A DNA stretch of 34,293 bases from Trichoplax sp. H2 (lineage: Eukaryota > Placozoa > Uniplacotomia > Trichoplacea). A model generated the notes under the pieces. That model worked only from the letters and a program-made list of their open reading frames with translations. It was not told the DNA's origin and did no database searches. Positions 1-11,372 of the stretch are shown piece by piece (positions within the stretch are counted from its first letter, which is position 1; every line of letters starts with the position of its first letter). Both the position numbers and the translations under genes were made by a program. The stretch lies in NCBI GenBank assembly GCA_003344405.1, contig NOWV01000371.1:1-34293 (forward strand), given 5' to 3'.

Positions 1-631
1 TTAACTTAATATATTGTCATGCTATATTATTTCAAATATACAACTGAGTGTAATGTGGCCCAAAATAGAATACTGCCTGAAGCTTATACGGTGTAAAATA
101 GAGGTTTGCAGTTTGCAGATTATAAGTCCTGCACGGCCAGGCAATAACTTAAGATTTACGTACATCGCGTTATTCTGAACTCGCGGTTATGGGCAGTTTA
201 GTGAATAGAGAAATAAAGCATTACTATACTTAACCGAAGATTACCAAGTTGTTGTGAGTCAGTAGGTCGAATATATCAGCTATCCGACAGTCGGAGTACC
301 TTGTGAGTTAATCCCAGCTCCATCTCATCACGATATACCAAACTGTAACAATATTATAACTACTAGCACGAATACTCATACCACCTTAGAATCAATGTTT
401 AAGTTATATTGGGGCTGCACTACACACTACTACTACAATAGGTTTGTCATTGAACGATTTTCGCGATCTATTCGATCTTATTAGACTAATAGACCGACTT
501 AGAATTGAACAGGGTTGAAACGCCTATATTTTAAGAAATACTTGGTGGACATGTTGTTTACCGACTGCAATACTTCAGTATGGTGTCGTATTGTGCTGTT
601 AGTGCTGTAATTATAATGAAAAGCAGAATAC
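1..631. other. Intergenic, no gene seen
   Basis: AT-rich sequence downstream of the first TPR gene, which reads leftward. I see no open frame of useful length, no tRNA-like boxes and no clear repeat. It probably contains the 3' untranslated region of that gene, but I could not fix a polyadenylation signal. Confidence 0.5.
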
Positions 632-1327
632 CTACAGCAAATATCTAATCAAACACCTTACAAAACGCTTAATGGTACCTGCTAACTCATCTTCCTCTTC
701 TTGCTTCTCGTGTTTCTCTTGCTTTTCTTGCTTCTCTTGCTCCTTTTGTTTCTCTTTCTCCTCTAGCTCCTCTTGATGCCTTTTTTCCCCTTGCTCTTCT
801 TGCTTCTCATGCTTTTCTCGCTTCTCTTGCTCCTTTTGCTCCTCTAGCTCCTCTTGCTCTTCTTGCTTCTCTTGTTCCTCTTGTTTCTCCTCTTGCTTTT
901 CTTGCTTCTCTTGTTCCTCTTGTTTCTCTTTGAGTGATTTCTCATTCGTAGAAATAGCTTCTTCACGCTTACCTTCAGCTTGATATACATTTCTTAGATT
1001 GTTATATGACTTTGTGACATCAGGATGGTTGTGACCCAAAACTGATAATAGAATGTTATAGGATTGCTCGTACATAGAAATAGCTTCTTCATACTTGCCT
1101 TCAGCAAGATATACATTTCCTAGACCGCTATACGACTTTGCCACATCAGGATGATTGCGACCCAAAACTGATAATTGAATCTTAAGGGATTGCTTATACA
1201 TAGAAATAGCTTCTTTATGCTTGCTTTGATCACTATAGACACGACCAATGTTGCTATATGTTATAGCAATACTTGGATGATTGTCGCCAAGTTGTGTCAG
1301 ATTAATCTTGAGTGACTTGTTATACAT
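632..1327 (-). CDS. C-terminal part of TPR protein with Glu/Lys/Gln-rich tail
   Basis: This frame continues the TPR array of the upstream frame (1297-2439) after a one-base shift near 1388-1390. It holds about three more 42-residue TPRs of kinesin-light-chain type (pattern HP-D/S-[VI]-A-x-[ST]-Y-x-N). A tail of about 110 residues, almost only E, K and Q with a few R and H, follows and is predicted to form a long charged helix or coiled coil. The last residues (TIKRFVRCLIRYLL) are basic and hydrophobic and could form an amphipathic helix. The frame has its own ATG at 1325-1327, but that methionine lies inside a TPR consensus (MYNKSL), so it is unlikely to be a true start. I infer one original protein of roughly 590 residues. 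Function is unknown; such TPR arrays usually bind peptides or other proteins. Confidence 0.75.
   Translation of the reverse strand: MYNKSLKINLTQLGDNHPSIAITYSNIGRVYSDQSKHKEAISMYKQSLKIQLSVLGRNHPDVAKSYSGLGNVYLAEGKYEEAISMYEQSYNILLSVLGHNHPDVTKSYNNLRNVYQAEGKREEAISTNEKSLKEKQEEQEKQEKQEEKQEEQEKQEEQEELEEQKEQEKREKHEKQEEQGEKRHQEELEEKEKQKEQEKQEKQEKHEKQEEEDELAGTIKRFVRCLIRYLL
690..935. repeat. Low-complexity purine-rich coding tract (E/K/Q codons)
   Basis: On the minus strand this is a run of short GAA/GAG/AAG/CAA-type codons in irregular 12-18 bp words; the plus strand shows cttctcttgctcc words. It encodes the charged tail of the TPR protein and is expected to be unstable in length. Confidence 0.85.
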
Positions 1328-1920
1328 TGATAGAGCGTCATCATACTTGCCTTGACGATGATAGACACTTGCAATGTTGTTATATGTTTCGCAATACTTG
1401 GATGATTGTCGCCAAGTTGTGTCAGATTAATCTTGAGTGACTTGTTATACATTGATAGAGCGTCATCATACTTGCCTTGATTAGCATAGACACTTGCAAT
1501 GTTGTTATATGTTGTCGCAATACTTGGATGATTGTCGCCAAGTTGTGTCAGATTAATCTTGAGTGACTTGTTATACATTGATAGAGCGTCATCATACTTG
1601 CCTTGATGATTATAAACACGACCAATGTTGTTATATGTATCAGCAATACTTGGATGATTGTCGCCAAGTTGTGTCAGATTAATCTTGAGTGACTTGTTAT
1701 ACATTGATAGAGCGTCATCATACTTGCCTTGATTAGCATAGACATTTGCAATGTTGTTATATGTATCAGCAATACTTGGATGATTGTCGCCAAGTTGTGT
1801 CAGATTAATCTTGAGTGACTTGTTATACATTGATAGTGCGTCATCATACTTGCCTTGACGATTATAGACATTTGCAATGTTGTTATATGTATCAGCAATA
1901 CTCGGATGATTATTTTTAAG
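1291..1920. repeat. 126-bp coding tandem repeat (TPR units)
   Basis: The string gttgtgtcagattaatcttg recurs at 1291, 1416, 1542, 1668 and 1794. Spacings are 126 bp except 125 bp between the first two, where the frameshifting deletion lies. Each unit encodes one 42-residue TPR. Near-identity at third codon positions indicates recent unit duplication or gene conversion. Confidence 0.92.
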
Positions 1921-2439
1921 AATTTTCAGTTTAATCCTTAATGCTTTATTGTATTCCTTTAAAGCCTCGTCATGCTTGCCTTGATTGTGGTAGACCAAGC
2001 CAACGTTCTGATAGGACTCACTGACATCAAGATGTTCACTCCCTAACGATTTTAATTTTATTTGAAGTGATTTGTTGTAATCACTCAAAGCACCCATAAA
2101 ATCACTTTGAAGTCGTTTACAGTCGCCCTGGATATCGAAACAATAAGAAATCTTGACCTCTTCTAGTTTCTCAGCTAACTTTTCTGCTTTTCCACTGTAT
2201 TCATTGGCTTCTATCAATTGATATTTTTGCAGGTAAGATTGAGCCATAGCGAGATAAATAGAATATTCAAGTTGACGACGACTATCGCTACTCTCCGCTA
2301 TCGATTTGATTTGAGTTACAGCTTTCTGAAAATAAAATAACGCGTCTTCATAATTGCCTTCGCCATGATATTTCACGCCCTTTTTGCGTATAGATTCAAT
2401 CTCGTCAAATATCGTAGAATTGCTCGTCTGATTGGCCAT
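1297..2439 (-). CDS. TPR protein, kinesin-light-chain-type repeats (N-terminal part, frameshifted)
   Basis: Single-exon gene with ATG at 2437-2439. Residues 1-95 form a helical lead-in with one TPR-like hairpin (YHGEGNYEDALFYFQKA). The motif CFDIQGDCKRL at residues 100-110 recurs in the other two TPR genes here. From about residue 115 there are tandem 42-residue TPRs, several near-identical in protein (DDALSMYNKSLKINLTQLGD) and DNA (126-bp period). The last ~30 residues of this frame are out of register: at about 1388-1390 the repeat reads gtttcgc where the next unit has gttgtcgc. The true reading continues in the frame ending at 632. The shift could be a real mutation, making this an old or young pseudogene, or a sequencing or assembly error, which identical repeats invite. 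It is not a kinesin light chain itself: the N-terminal heptad coiled coil is absent. Confidence 0.85.
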   Translation of the reverse strand: MANQTSNSTIFDEIESIRKKGVKYHGEGNYEDALFYFQKAVTQIKSIAESSDSRRQLEYSIYLAMAQSYLQKYQLIEANEYSGKAEKLAEKLEEVKISYCFDIQGDCKRLQSDFMGALSDYNKSLQIKLKSLGSEHLDVSESYQNVGLVYHNQGKHDEALKEYNKALRIKLKILKNNHPSIADTYNNIANVYNRQGKYDDALSMYNKSLKINLTQLGDNHPSIADTYNNIANVYANQGKYDDALSMYNKSLKINLTQLGDNHPSIADTYNNIGRVYNHQGKYDDALSMYNKSLKINLTQLGDNHPSIATTYNNIASVYANQGKYDDALSMYNKSLKINLTQLGDNHPSIAKHITTLQVSIIVKASMMTLYQCITSHSRLI

Positions 2440-5400
2440 ATTTTACTTTTCAACAACAATCAAAATATACAATTTGAGAAAAATAGTCACAATTTGTCTG
2501 GAACGTGCTCTAATTAGCCAAATTGGATACGCCTTTATTTGTTAGCGGTTTTCAATCATTCATCCATTATTCTCTTACAATTCATCAGGATGATGGGGAT
2601 GAAATAAATTAAAGTGGGCAGGCTTTCTTGTCGATACTTCTTTCTATCCGTTTTTCTAATATATCAATCATCCAAGTCAATCATTATTATAATGATAATT
2701 ATAAAACGCATCATTAGCACAACACTAGCATCAAAATGAGTCAAATGTTGAGGCTACATGTAAAATAAGTTAAAGATTAGCATAAACATGAATAAAATAG
2801 GAACATGATAATAGCTTCTACGCATACCAATAACGATTGAATTAATAAAGCTTGCTTAATATAATTTACTGCAGTTGTAAATTGGTGTGGAGCTTTATAC
2901 GCAAGTGGCGTGGATTACTTGTAGCTTTCCGCTATTTACCATTGCTGCCTTATACAGTACTAATCGAGACTATTTCATGACTTATTTTTCACGTCAGACA
3001 GTTGATTTAGTCGATTATGCTCATGCTTTGACATTTCTCAGCAGTCAATAAATGTAGTATCATAAAATAAACTGATATGCTTATTTTCTACATTGCTTCA
3101 CTATCTAAAAATCCAATTCTATTAAGTTCATACTCAAACTCAAGATATTAATTAATGCTAATTACTATATTCATCATAAAGCAGTATACTATAGCTACAG
3201 GTTGCACCTTTGATGATACAGTGTCCATCTTATTTGTCAATATTGTGGAGTAGTATACAATTCGCATTTACTTCGTTAACATTGATTGGATAATAATTTT
3301 GCATCATCAAATTGATTGATGAAAACAAAATCGCTTGATGACTAATTAAACTAAGGCTAATGTATAATCACCTGTATAGCGCATGGCACCTACGGCACTT
3401 ACACGAGGATAAACTAGCATTCTATTAAATGTATAAATTTTATGTAAGATATTAATATATACTATTTTATTGCAGGTTTAGTTTTAATCTCGTATAATGC
3501 CATGCATATAAGAGGTGATCTGTATTATTTCAATTTACGATTTAAGTGATTCATACTCAATTCACCATACAAAATCTAAATAGCACAAATCATACAAGTT
3601 AAAGCCGTAGTGTAGATTCACAATTTCATTTAAAATACGTAGACTTTCAATCCTACATTCAATTATCATAGTTATCACACTGATGTCGAAAGCATCAGTA
3701 ACTGAAATTAAATATCTGCAGTATAATGAACACGATGCGATTAAATGTATCATTATACGAGTATATATTAAGTGACTGACTCGCTAGCTTGATTAATTAA
3801 TAATATTCAGGTAGCACCCAATAAAAATATCTTTTATCTTTTGTATGATAATCTACTATTGTAACTGTAAGGTAAATTAATAATATTCATGACTAGAAAG
3901 TATAATTGAAATTTTGCAAATGAGAACTGCAATCGTAGATTATAGGCTATAGGAAAAGGGTAATGAAGAAATACCGCGCGTTATGTAATATTAATACTGT
4001 GGTTTGCAATATAATTGTCTATATTTTAATTTGCGTATTTTTATTAAGCAATAGCAATTAGCAGTAAGTAATAAGAACATAATCATTGAAACTAATGACA
4101 AATAGCGACGAGTATTCAGTGTCGATATATTTTAACATTAATCTACTATATCGCACATTGCCTACCACCGACTTCTTTCACTATACACGCTTAAAGAAAT
4201 ACTCACATCAAGCTAACACCAATTGCATAGCTACTAGTGTCTGCATATGGAAACTTATTTTCCATAATCGTATGGAAAGGGCAGAATTGAAATATCAAAG
4301 TATATGCATATGCTATGCATATATAGCATACATATAGTATATTGCGTGAATATAACATGAGCCTAATGACTTTACTCCGATTAGGATTTATTATTGCTAT
4401 AAGATCATAATTTATACTGAGCATAGAGCGAGTATATTGTCAATATCAAACTGAAACTTAATTAATTTAAGTAAGTATTCGCATATATAGTTCAAGTTTA
4501 CCATAAACCGTAGCTCTGTTGATAAAAAATAGTTATTATTTTGATAGAGAGATCCATGAGCCGGTAGAAGTTGAAATAGTTGCCATTTCAGAGAATGACA
4601 CAAATGTCTTTAGTAGCGAACAGATACATTATTATAGTATGTAATTCACGTAAGAGTGCGGTAATTACTAGGAAGCAGCGTGCAAGCTGTGGTGAAATAA
4701 TATGAGATCCACTAACACTGTAACTATTATAGCTAAGGCAAACTGAGGTAAAAGTCGGTAGCATTTACAGCTTTAAAGATAGAAAATATACCATACTAGT
4801 CTATGAAAATGGAAGAGAATACAATTTGCCCATTAAAGAACGAAATACAAAATCTTAATTTAAATCGGTAGAATTATCCGCAAAATGCTGTATCATAGGT
4901 TGATTTTTGATTATTTTCTATCCAAATAGTATTGACTTAATAGTTGTTTGCAATCGTACTTGAAGTCTTCGATTCATGTATAACATTTATTCCTTAATGT
5001 GGATTGAATATGAATAGTCTAACAGATTTTCATTCCTTCGAGCTGAGGCTGAGGAAAACTTGAACAATAACTTGATTTAAGCTTAACTTATTGTAAAGGT
5101 AGCTGCGGATAATTATCGATATAACCGAATAGATAATAGTGATTGTTAAGTGCACTTTGTCCTAGTACAACAAATCGCATAATTACTTCTTGCTTCTGTT
5201 AATACTGTATAATGTACAAGCTGCTAGCGACAATGTAGTAACCACATGGTGGTTAGCAAGATCCTGTCAAATAAATAGACTATTTACAATAGATACGGCA
5301 TATCTTCTGTGCAATAAAACTGCTGTTAGGTGAGCACATACCACAATCGGATAAATATTCAGTCTATTACATCTTTTATGATATTGTCTCAATCAGTTAA

Positions 5401-6370
5401 TCTTACTACATTTTATATTAGAAACCTTTTTATTAAATATAATTCAGCACTAGCAGTACTGTAATACGTGTTGTTAACGCTAAATTTATACATTAAAAAG
5501 CAGTTTTAATCATACTGCCAATGGCAACAAAATCTTACTGAAAAACGTAATACATTGATGATCTAGTATTGGTTAGCGAAGCAGCCATAACAAAATAAAG
5601 CATCCTATTCAACATTTGAAAGAAATCCTGTATTCAGTATGAAAGAAATCTATCTAATACAGATACCAAAGTTTATCCCAGATTTATAATTACTGGATTA
5701 TCATAGGAATATAGTTTCTTATTCATGTACGTATCTCTTGTAATTATAGAAATGCTTGCATAACACAAAGCAATTGATTACTATGCAACATTGACATTGT
5801 CTCAAAATAAGATGAAAAAAACGCAGTATTACTAGATAAAGCCATTTAATCTAGCAAAAGGGAGTTTCGAATAGTTTACGTAAATATTGCATATCAACAT
5901 TTCGTTATTTCTATTTTACATTACGGATTATAAGGTAAAAGTATATAACCGTAAGAGCCAAACAACTTGAGCAATCGATGCTGCTTGTCACAGCGATTTA
6001 TCTTAAATGAAATTAAAAAATTTTTAAAATAGAAGCAAGTGTTATAGTTCATCCTACAATATAGCAAAATGGCACCGTAAAAGCCATGACTGAAATAAAC
6101 GATAAGAAAGTAGCTATAGCACACATCTTGTCAGTTTATTAACAGACCTTGTCGCAGTAAAAAAATAAAATATTCTCATATTGTCAACAATATCGGTAGA
6201 ACGAATATAGGATTACTGTCGGTAAATTACGTAGAGACATGTTAAATCTTGATTGCTAACACAAGATAACTATCAAATCACGTAATGTTGATTCTTTCAA
6301 ATAGCTAATTGTTAGAAGCGGCTGATTCATTGACTTTTGCTATCCTAAATTGATTTTTCAACTATAAATA
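2440..6370. other. Long intergenic region, no gene seen
   Basis: About 3.9 kb, strongly AT-rich. Open frames here are short (at most about 83 codons), lack splice-linked partners and have no recognisable protein pattern. An AT-rich partial palindrome lies at about 4297-4340 (tatgcatatgctatgcata). The first ~200 bp next to 2440 probably include the promoter of the leftward TPR gene, but I see no clear TATA box. Confidence 0.5.
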
Positions 6371-7278
6371 TTAATACCATCTTTCAGGTGTGCCAATAAG
6401 GCCACTTCGATGGGGGTTCGTAAACTTATACGTAATAATATAAAATACAAGCGGTAAAGGAATTAATCCTAACAGCACTTGAGCAGCAATAGGTGGGTTT
6501 TTAGTCCATTGGTTGCAGCAGCAACGCCTATGGCAAGAGCCAGCCAGTGCATCAGAGTAATGATGGTTAATCGCTTACTTTTGATAACATCCAGACCAGA
6601 AAGACTAGAAACAATGGGAATAAGTTAAACAAGATCTGTTATAATCTTATGAACGATTACCTATCGACATAGCATAATTAAATTATTTTGGATATTTCAT
6701 TTTACAATCAGAGAAACTATTATCCTTTTACTGTCCATGCTATTTAAGGTTACTAATGGTACGCTATGTTATTTTAATTCTGTTTTAAATGATTTCTACT
6801 TTCTCGATACTTACGCTGACGTTATTGCCGGCTAAGGCATAAGCAGTTGTAAGCGTTGCTATTACTATTATAATGTATGGAAAACCAAAATCTAGGATAT
6901 CAATGATAGTTTCATTAACAACGTTGATAAGACAGTAGAAAACACATAGACGTTCAATACACCAGTCCCCGAAGCAATTGACTTACAAAGTACTCCACCT
7001 AGAACGGCTTGTGTAACGATTAAGATAGGGAAAAAATACAGTGCAGCATAGATAGACTTTTTCATGCCCAAAATATTGAATTTTGAGACAATCATTGTTC
7101 TAGCAACGGCTATCAAGATTAAAGCGATGAAATAATATTTTAGTACGATACTATACCTATAAGTGTGAACAAAAAAGCTATTCAAGATGAAATCAGTTAA
7201 TGTGTACAATTCATTGGTTGGGGATACAAGATGATCATTAAAATTAACTGGTGTTAAGCTCAGGCTATTCACAGCCAA
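6371..7278 (-). CDS. Multi-pass membrane protein gene, 5' incomplete, possibly decayed
   Basis: I do not recognise the family. Exon A (7278-6987) has three hydrophobic stretches and ends at gtaagt. A 95-bp intron ends at 6892 (cctag) and exon B (6891-6815) adds another segment (FGFPYIIIVIATL), in frame, before a second gtaagt. The next acceptor is at 6605. The direct continuation is SFWSGCYQK then a stop, which a 51-bp intron (6578-6528) would remove, leading to a frame with NPPIAAQVLLGLIPLPLVF and stop TAA at 6371. The skipped DNA encodes a good membrane helix in another frame (TLMHWLALAIGVAAATNG), so two compensating one-base indels, meaning a pseudogene, are equally possible. The first codon of exon A (7278) is TTG just after an acceptor-like tacatag, so a 5' exon is missing from my model. 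Confidence 0.55.
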
Positions 7279-7395
7279 TATCTATGTATCTATATTGACA
7301 GATTATATTATATGTCTACTTACAACGGACAAACAGCTTCAGCTGCACAATGAATGGTAATTTTGTAATCGATTGTGGGATTATAAAATATTGTA

Positions 7396-7864
7396 TACTA
7401 GTCTGATAATTCTTTAACGCCACAACCTTCTAATGTTAAGCTACCTATATTCCATGGCGAGAAGGAATGCGCTAGTCAGTCTCAAACGCCAACGCGTGAA
7501 ATAGTTCTAGCTTGTATCAATTGATCTTAGTTGATTAATCCTATCTCACTTTTGAGCAAATGTACCTTTGCACGTAATTTGCTAATGTTTCCACAGATTG
7601 CTTACTTACTACACACTTCAGTATTAACATCTCAAATACAGGATAGTTTACGCCTTTTATGTGAAGCTCTAGTATGAGCATTGTAGCACTCCTCTTTAAA
7701 AGGATACAGTTACTAAGCTAGCTATATTTATTAACGAAGATAAAAAATTCGAACGCAGAAGCTAACTTAATATACTTTACGAGATCTTAGCGTCAATAGG
7801 AACTGCAGAAAGTGAGTGTTCAACTTGAGCGCATAAGATAATGAGGTTTTCTATAATACTTGTG
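7396..7864. repeat. Tandem duplication, copy 1 (469 bp)
   Basis: Runs from tactagtctgataat to ttctataatacttgtg and is followed at once by a second copy with only scattered substitutions. It lacks a ~71-bp block present in copy 2. No coding potential is seen. Confidence 0.93.
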
Positions 7865-8404
7865 TACTAGTCTGATAATTCTTTAACGCCACAACCTTCT
7901 AATGTTAAGCTACCTATATTCCATAGCGAGAAGGAATGCGCTAGTCAGTCTCAAACGCCAACGCGTGAAATAGTTCTAGCTTGTATCAATTGATCTTAGT
8001 TGAGTAATCCTATCTCACTTTTGAGCAAATGTACCTTTGCACGTAATCTGCTAATGTTTCTACAGATTGCTTAGGACTAATATAAGATTTATTCGTACTT
8101 AGCTACTCGCTTATATACATTTCCGCGTTAACAATCTTAACTCCTTACTTACTACACACTTCAGTATTAACATCTCAAATACAGGATAGTTTACACCTTT
8201 TATGTGAAGCTCTAGTGTGAGCACTGCAGCACTCCTCTTTAAAAGGATACAGTTACTAAGCTAGCTATATTTATTAACGAAGGTAAAAAATTCGAACGCA
8301 GAAGGTAACTTATACTCTACGGAGATCTTAGCGTCAATAGGAACTGCAGAAAGTGAGTGTTCAACTTGAGCGCATAAGATAATGAGGTTTTCTATAATAC
8401 TTGT
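7865..8404. repeat. Tandem duplication, copy 2 (540 bp)
   Basis: Second copy of the unit starting at 7396. It differs mainly by an extra ~71 bp at about 8072-8143, between agattgctta and cttactac. The short shared word ctta at both edges suggests a microhomology deletion in copy 1 or an insertion in copy 2. Confidence 0.93.
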
Positions 8405-8939
8405 AATGTGGGTACAGCGAAAATTATATACTATACAGACTGCGGCTGCCTATGCATATCACGTGGCCTCTTCTTTTATATTAATAAACTTGCATAGTTA
8501 TCTTTTAATTGGTTAATTTTCCCTTAATTTGAACATGATGGATAATTAATGCATACTTATTAATCAGGATTTAATCCCCGAAACTGAAATATGAGTCAAA
8601 ACCAGAGCAGGAATCCTCCGTTAATCAGCAGCAGGCAGTTAAGATTGTGCGCCTTGCAAATGCCAATTACGAAACTCATTACTCCAATAAGGCTATTAAT
8701 CGATCCATATATCGTCAATAGGCTGCTATTTCCTTATTCTAGAAGAGTAATTGTGCCAATAAGCGTAATCTGGGCTGACAAGAAACTTTGAATTCATTGA
8801 ACTACTAGAAGGACTGAATCTTTCAAATTTGAACAGTTAGAGTGGTTTTATTTAAAGAAGAGTTATAAAATTGAAATTGTAGAATTGAGAATCCACTTAC
8901 CGTATCGACTCCAGATTTTGTTGTTTTATCATCTGAGAA
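8405..8939. other. Intergenic region upstream of TPR gene; possible decayed coding fragment
   Basis: At about 8592-8715 one frame reads QQQAVKIVRLANANYETHYS and then meets several stops, while a different frame stays open from the ATG at 8591 for 66 codons. Neither is convincing as a working gene. The fragment may be an old relic. The ~100 bp before 8940 should hold the promoter of the TPR gene, but no clear TATA box is seen. Confidence 0.35.
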
Positions 8940-10043
8940 ATGCACGCTATAAAAAGGCTAATGGACATATTTAATCGGAAAAGCAAGAGTACCGAACAGG
9001 ATACGTCTAATTTGATTGATGATTCAATCCTTGCTCAACAGACTCAATTACTATATGAAGATGATCTGAAAAGTGGAGAGGAACGCCTTGCCCCGAATAT
9101 TGAAGAAATGGAAGTTTTATCCCATATTTCTTTTGATTATGAGAAGTTATGTGATATTTATCTACGCGTTTCCTACATGCATATTCAACGCAAAGAATTT
9201 ACTAAGGCTGATCAATGGTGTAGCAAAGCCTATGAGTGGGCAAATACATATAACGTATTGAATAATCTTACGCTAACTCGTTGTATAGAGAGAAGAGGCG
9301 ATATAAAAAGACTGGAAGGTGATTTAAGTCGTGCACTGGAAAATTATTCCCAATCATTAGAAGTCAAAAATAAGGCGTACGACATTGATAATGAAGAGAC
9401 TATTAATTCAGCGCGAATTATTGGACATATTTATTATCTTCAGGGCAAGTATGATAAGGCTCTTGCACAGTATTCTATGATAATTGAAAACAGATCATTG
9501 TGGCTTAAAAATGAACGTGATGAAATTATTACTAAAGATCTTGCCTCAGCGGGATTTGCATGTATTAAGCTCGGAAAGTTTAGTAGCGCGCTTGAAAATT
9601 TTCAACGCTCTCTCCATTTAAGCCTTATGATCGATAGAGAAGACTTAGCTGCTGTATCCTATAATCACATTGCAAGTACTTATGATGATCAAGGCGAGTA
9701 TAGTAAAGCTATTGACAGTTATAACGAATTACTGATCTCTTCCAAACTTGATGATAATCATCCCATTTTTGGTGAAACGTATAACAACATGGCAATTGTC
9801 CACTGCCATCAAGGAAACTTCGATCAGGCTTCTACCTTAATTAGCAAAGCGCTTGAAATTTTTCTACCGAAATTGGATAAGCATCATCCCCATATCGCTT
9901 TGGTGAAAAAAAATTTAGCTCTCATTGTGTCTTATCAACAATCACAGGATCATTCAGCAAATAAAAGCAGCGATATTGCTATTCATGATTTGGCAAAAAT
10001 TTTGCAAAATAACCCTGAAAATTATCGAACTTCATTGCAGTAG
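8940..10043 (+). CDS. TPR protein, single exon
   Basis: Intact 367-residue frame from ATG at 8940 to TAG at 10041-10043. Residues 1-60 are polar with no signal peptide. Residues 60-110 form helical hairpins, and CIERRGDIKRL at 115-125 matches the motif found at the same place in the other two TPR genes. About five TPRs of 40-42 residues follow (EYSKAIDSYNELL, NFDQASTLISKALEIF, and the linker DDNHPIFGETYNNMA). The final ~35 residues are low-complexity and polar. Unlike the gene at 632-2439, its repeats have diverged from each other, so it is an older copy. Proteins of this type are usually cytosolic scaffolds; no catalytic domain is seen. Partner and role are unknown. Confidence 0.9.
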   Translation: MHAIKRLMDIFNRKSKSTEQDTSNLIDDSILAQQTQLLYEDDLKSGEERLAPNIEEMEVLSHISFDYEKLCDIYLRVSYMHIQRKEFTKADQWCSKAYEWANTYNVLNNLTLTRCIERRGDIKRLEGDLSRALENYSQSLEVKNKAYDIDNEETINSARIIGHIYYLQGKYDKALAQYSMIIENRSLWLKNERDEIITKDLASAGFACIKLGKFSSALENFQRSLHLSLMIDREDLAAVSYNHIASTYDDQGEYSKAIDSYNELLISSKLDDNHPIFGETYNNMAIVHCHQGNFDQASTLISKALEIFLPKLDKHHPHIALVKKNLALIVSYQQSQDHSANKSSDIAIHDLAKILQNNPENYRTSLQ

Positions 10044-10514
10044 TTATCTTGATGATACCGATAAAATTAAAATAATTTAACAAGGGCTATGAAAGCTGTA
10101 ATTTAGTTCAAATTACTCATGATACTCAAAGAGTATAGCATACTAGGTTAGTATACCAGTACTGTGATATCGAGATATGCTGCGATTTACTTCTGAGCTT
10201 ATCTGCAATCAAGTTTTATGATGGAGTTCTTCTTCATAGAGAATCAGACTATAGTTAATAACAGTCTGAATAAACTAAGAATGCTAGATTAATCTTCGCC
10301 ATGGTAACTAATTTATTTTACTGATTACAAAAGAGGTGACATTGTCAAAGTATACGATATGAACTTGACTGGCTTACCTAATAATCATTTCTTGTTGTTA
10401 GTCCATCGATTTAACTGGGCACTGCATACTGCACATGTCTAAAATTCAACGGTATAGACGCTAATATTTGCTAATTTAGATACTATGCATGTTTAGTGCA
10501 CTTATAGGGGTCTA

Positions 10515-10715
10515 TTTAGAATAATCTTGCTGGCTCAGTTTAGGAAGATTCATAAGGTATCATCGATTAGTGTTGGGGTTATAGCTTATAATACTTTAAT
10601 TCGAATCACGTTTTAGAGTAACGTAAAATTACGGTGCTACAGTTATAAAGCCATAAATGCTTCCAAAGTATATTTAATTAACGTATCGTGATTTTGATAA
10701 TTTTGTTTGAATGTG
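10515..10715. repeat. Diverged direct repeat, copy 1
   Basis: Shares ordered blocks with 11171-11372: gctggctcagtttagga / gctagctcaatttagga, cataaggtat / cacaaggtat, and attttgataattttg. The offset stays at 656-657 bp throughout, so this is an old duplication or two insertions of one element. Confidence 0.7.
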
Positions 10716-11170
10716 CCATAATAAAGTAATAAAGAAGGTTAAAGTTTTCGATCTCTTTTTTAATTTGAGTTGGAGAAAAAAATGTAGCACTCTTACAATT
10801 ATTCCATACAAATACGTGAGCTGAATGCAAGATTTAGGCGACTAATCTTACCAGTCCTTAACTGTTTATTTATTGACTTCTTCCATGGCTATCCAATAAT
10901 AGTGCCATAAATTCTGATTTTAATAAAGCTTGTAACTAGTAAACTAGCCTATCCATACAGAGATGCAGATTAAAAGAGTTCTTCTAACAGGTACAGTGTC
11001 CTTAAATTGTTTAAAATTTATTATTATATTCAATTTAGTAAAGTAAAGAAATGTCATACTGAGAATTTTGCATGAAAAGTTAAATTAAAAGTTTGTTAAA
11101 ATTTAGTAGCTTGATCCCTATATTTTATATTTCATAGCATAAGCATGCTAGGTGAACTAATGGATATTTA

Positions 11171-11372
11171 ATTATGATAACTTTGCTAGCTCAATTTAGG
11201 ACGATTCACAAGGTATAATCGATCAGAATTGATGTTATTAGTCGCAATAGTTTAATTAACATTATATTACAGTAGTATAGAATTATAATTCTAAAGTTGC
11301 GGTGCCACTAAAGCTCTCCAAAAGTATATAGTGTTTAAGGAGGTATAATTTTGATAATTTTGGATAAACGTA
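11171..11372. repeat. Diverged direct repeat, copy 2
   Basis: Partner of the repeat at 10515-10715. I see no terminal inverted repeats or target-site duplication that would name it as a transposon. Confidence 0.7.

Noticed and set aside
700-935. Regular short words that could suggest a CRISPR-like or regulatory repeat array
   Set aside because: The words are codon-sized E/K/Q coding repeats on the minus strand, with no constant repeat and unique spacers.
632-2439. Calling this gene a kinesin light chain
   Set aside because: The TPR type is similar, but the N-terminal coiled coil and the conserved linker of kinesin light chain are absent.
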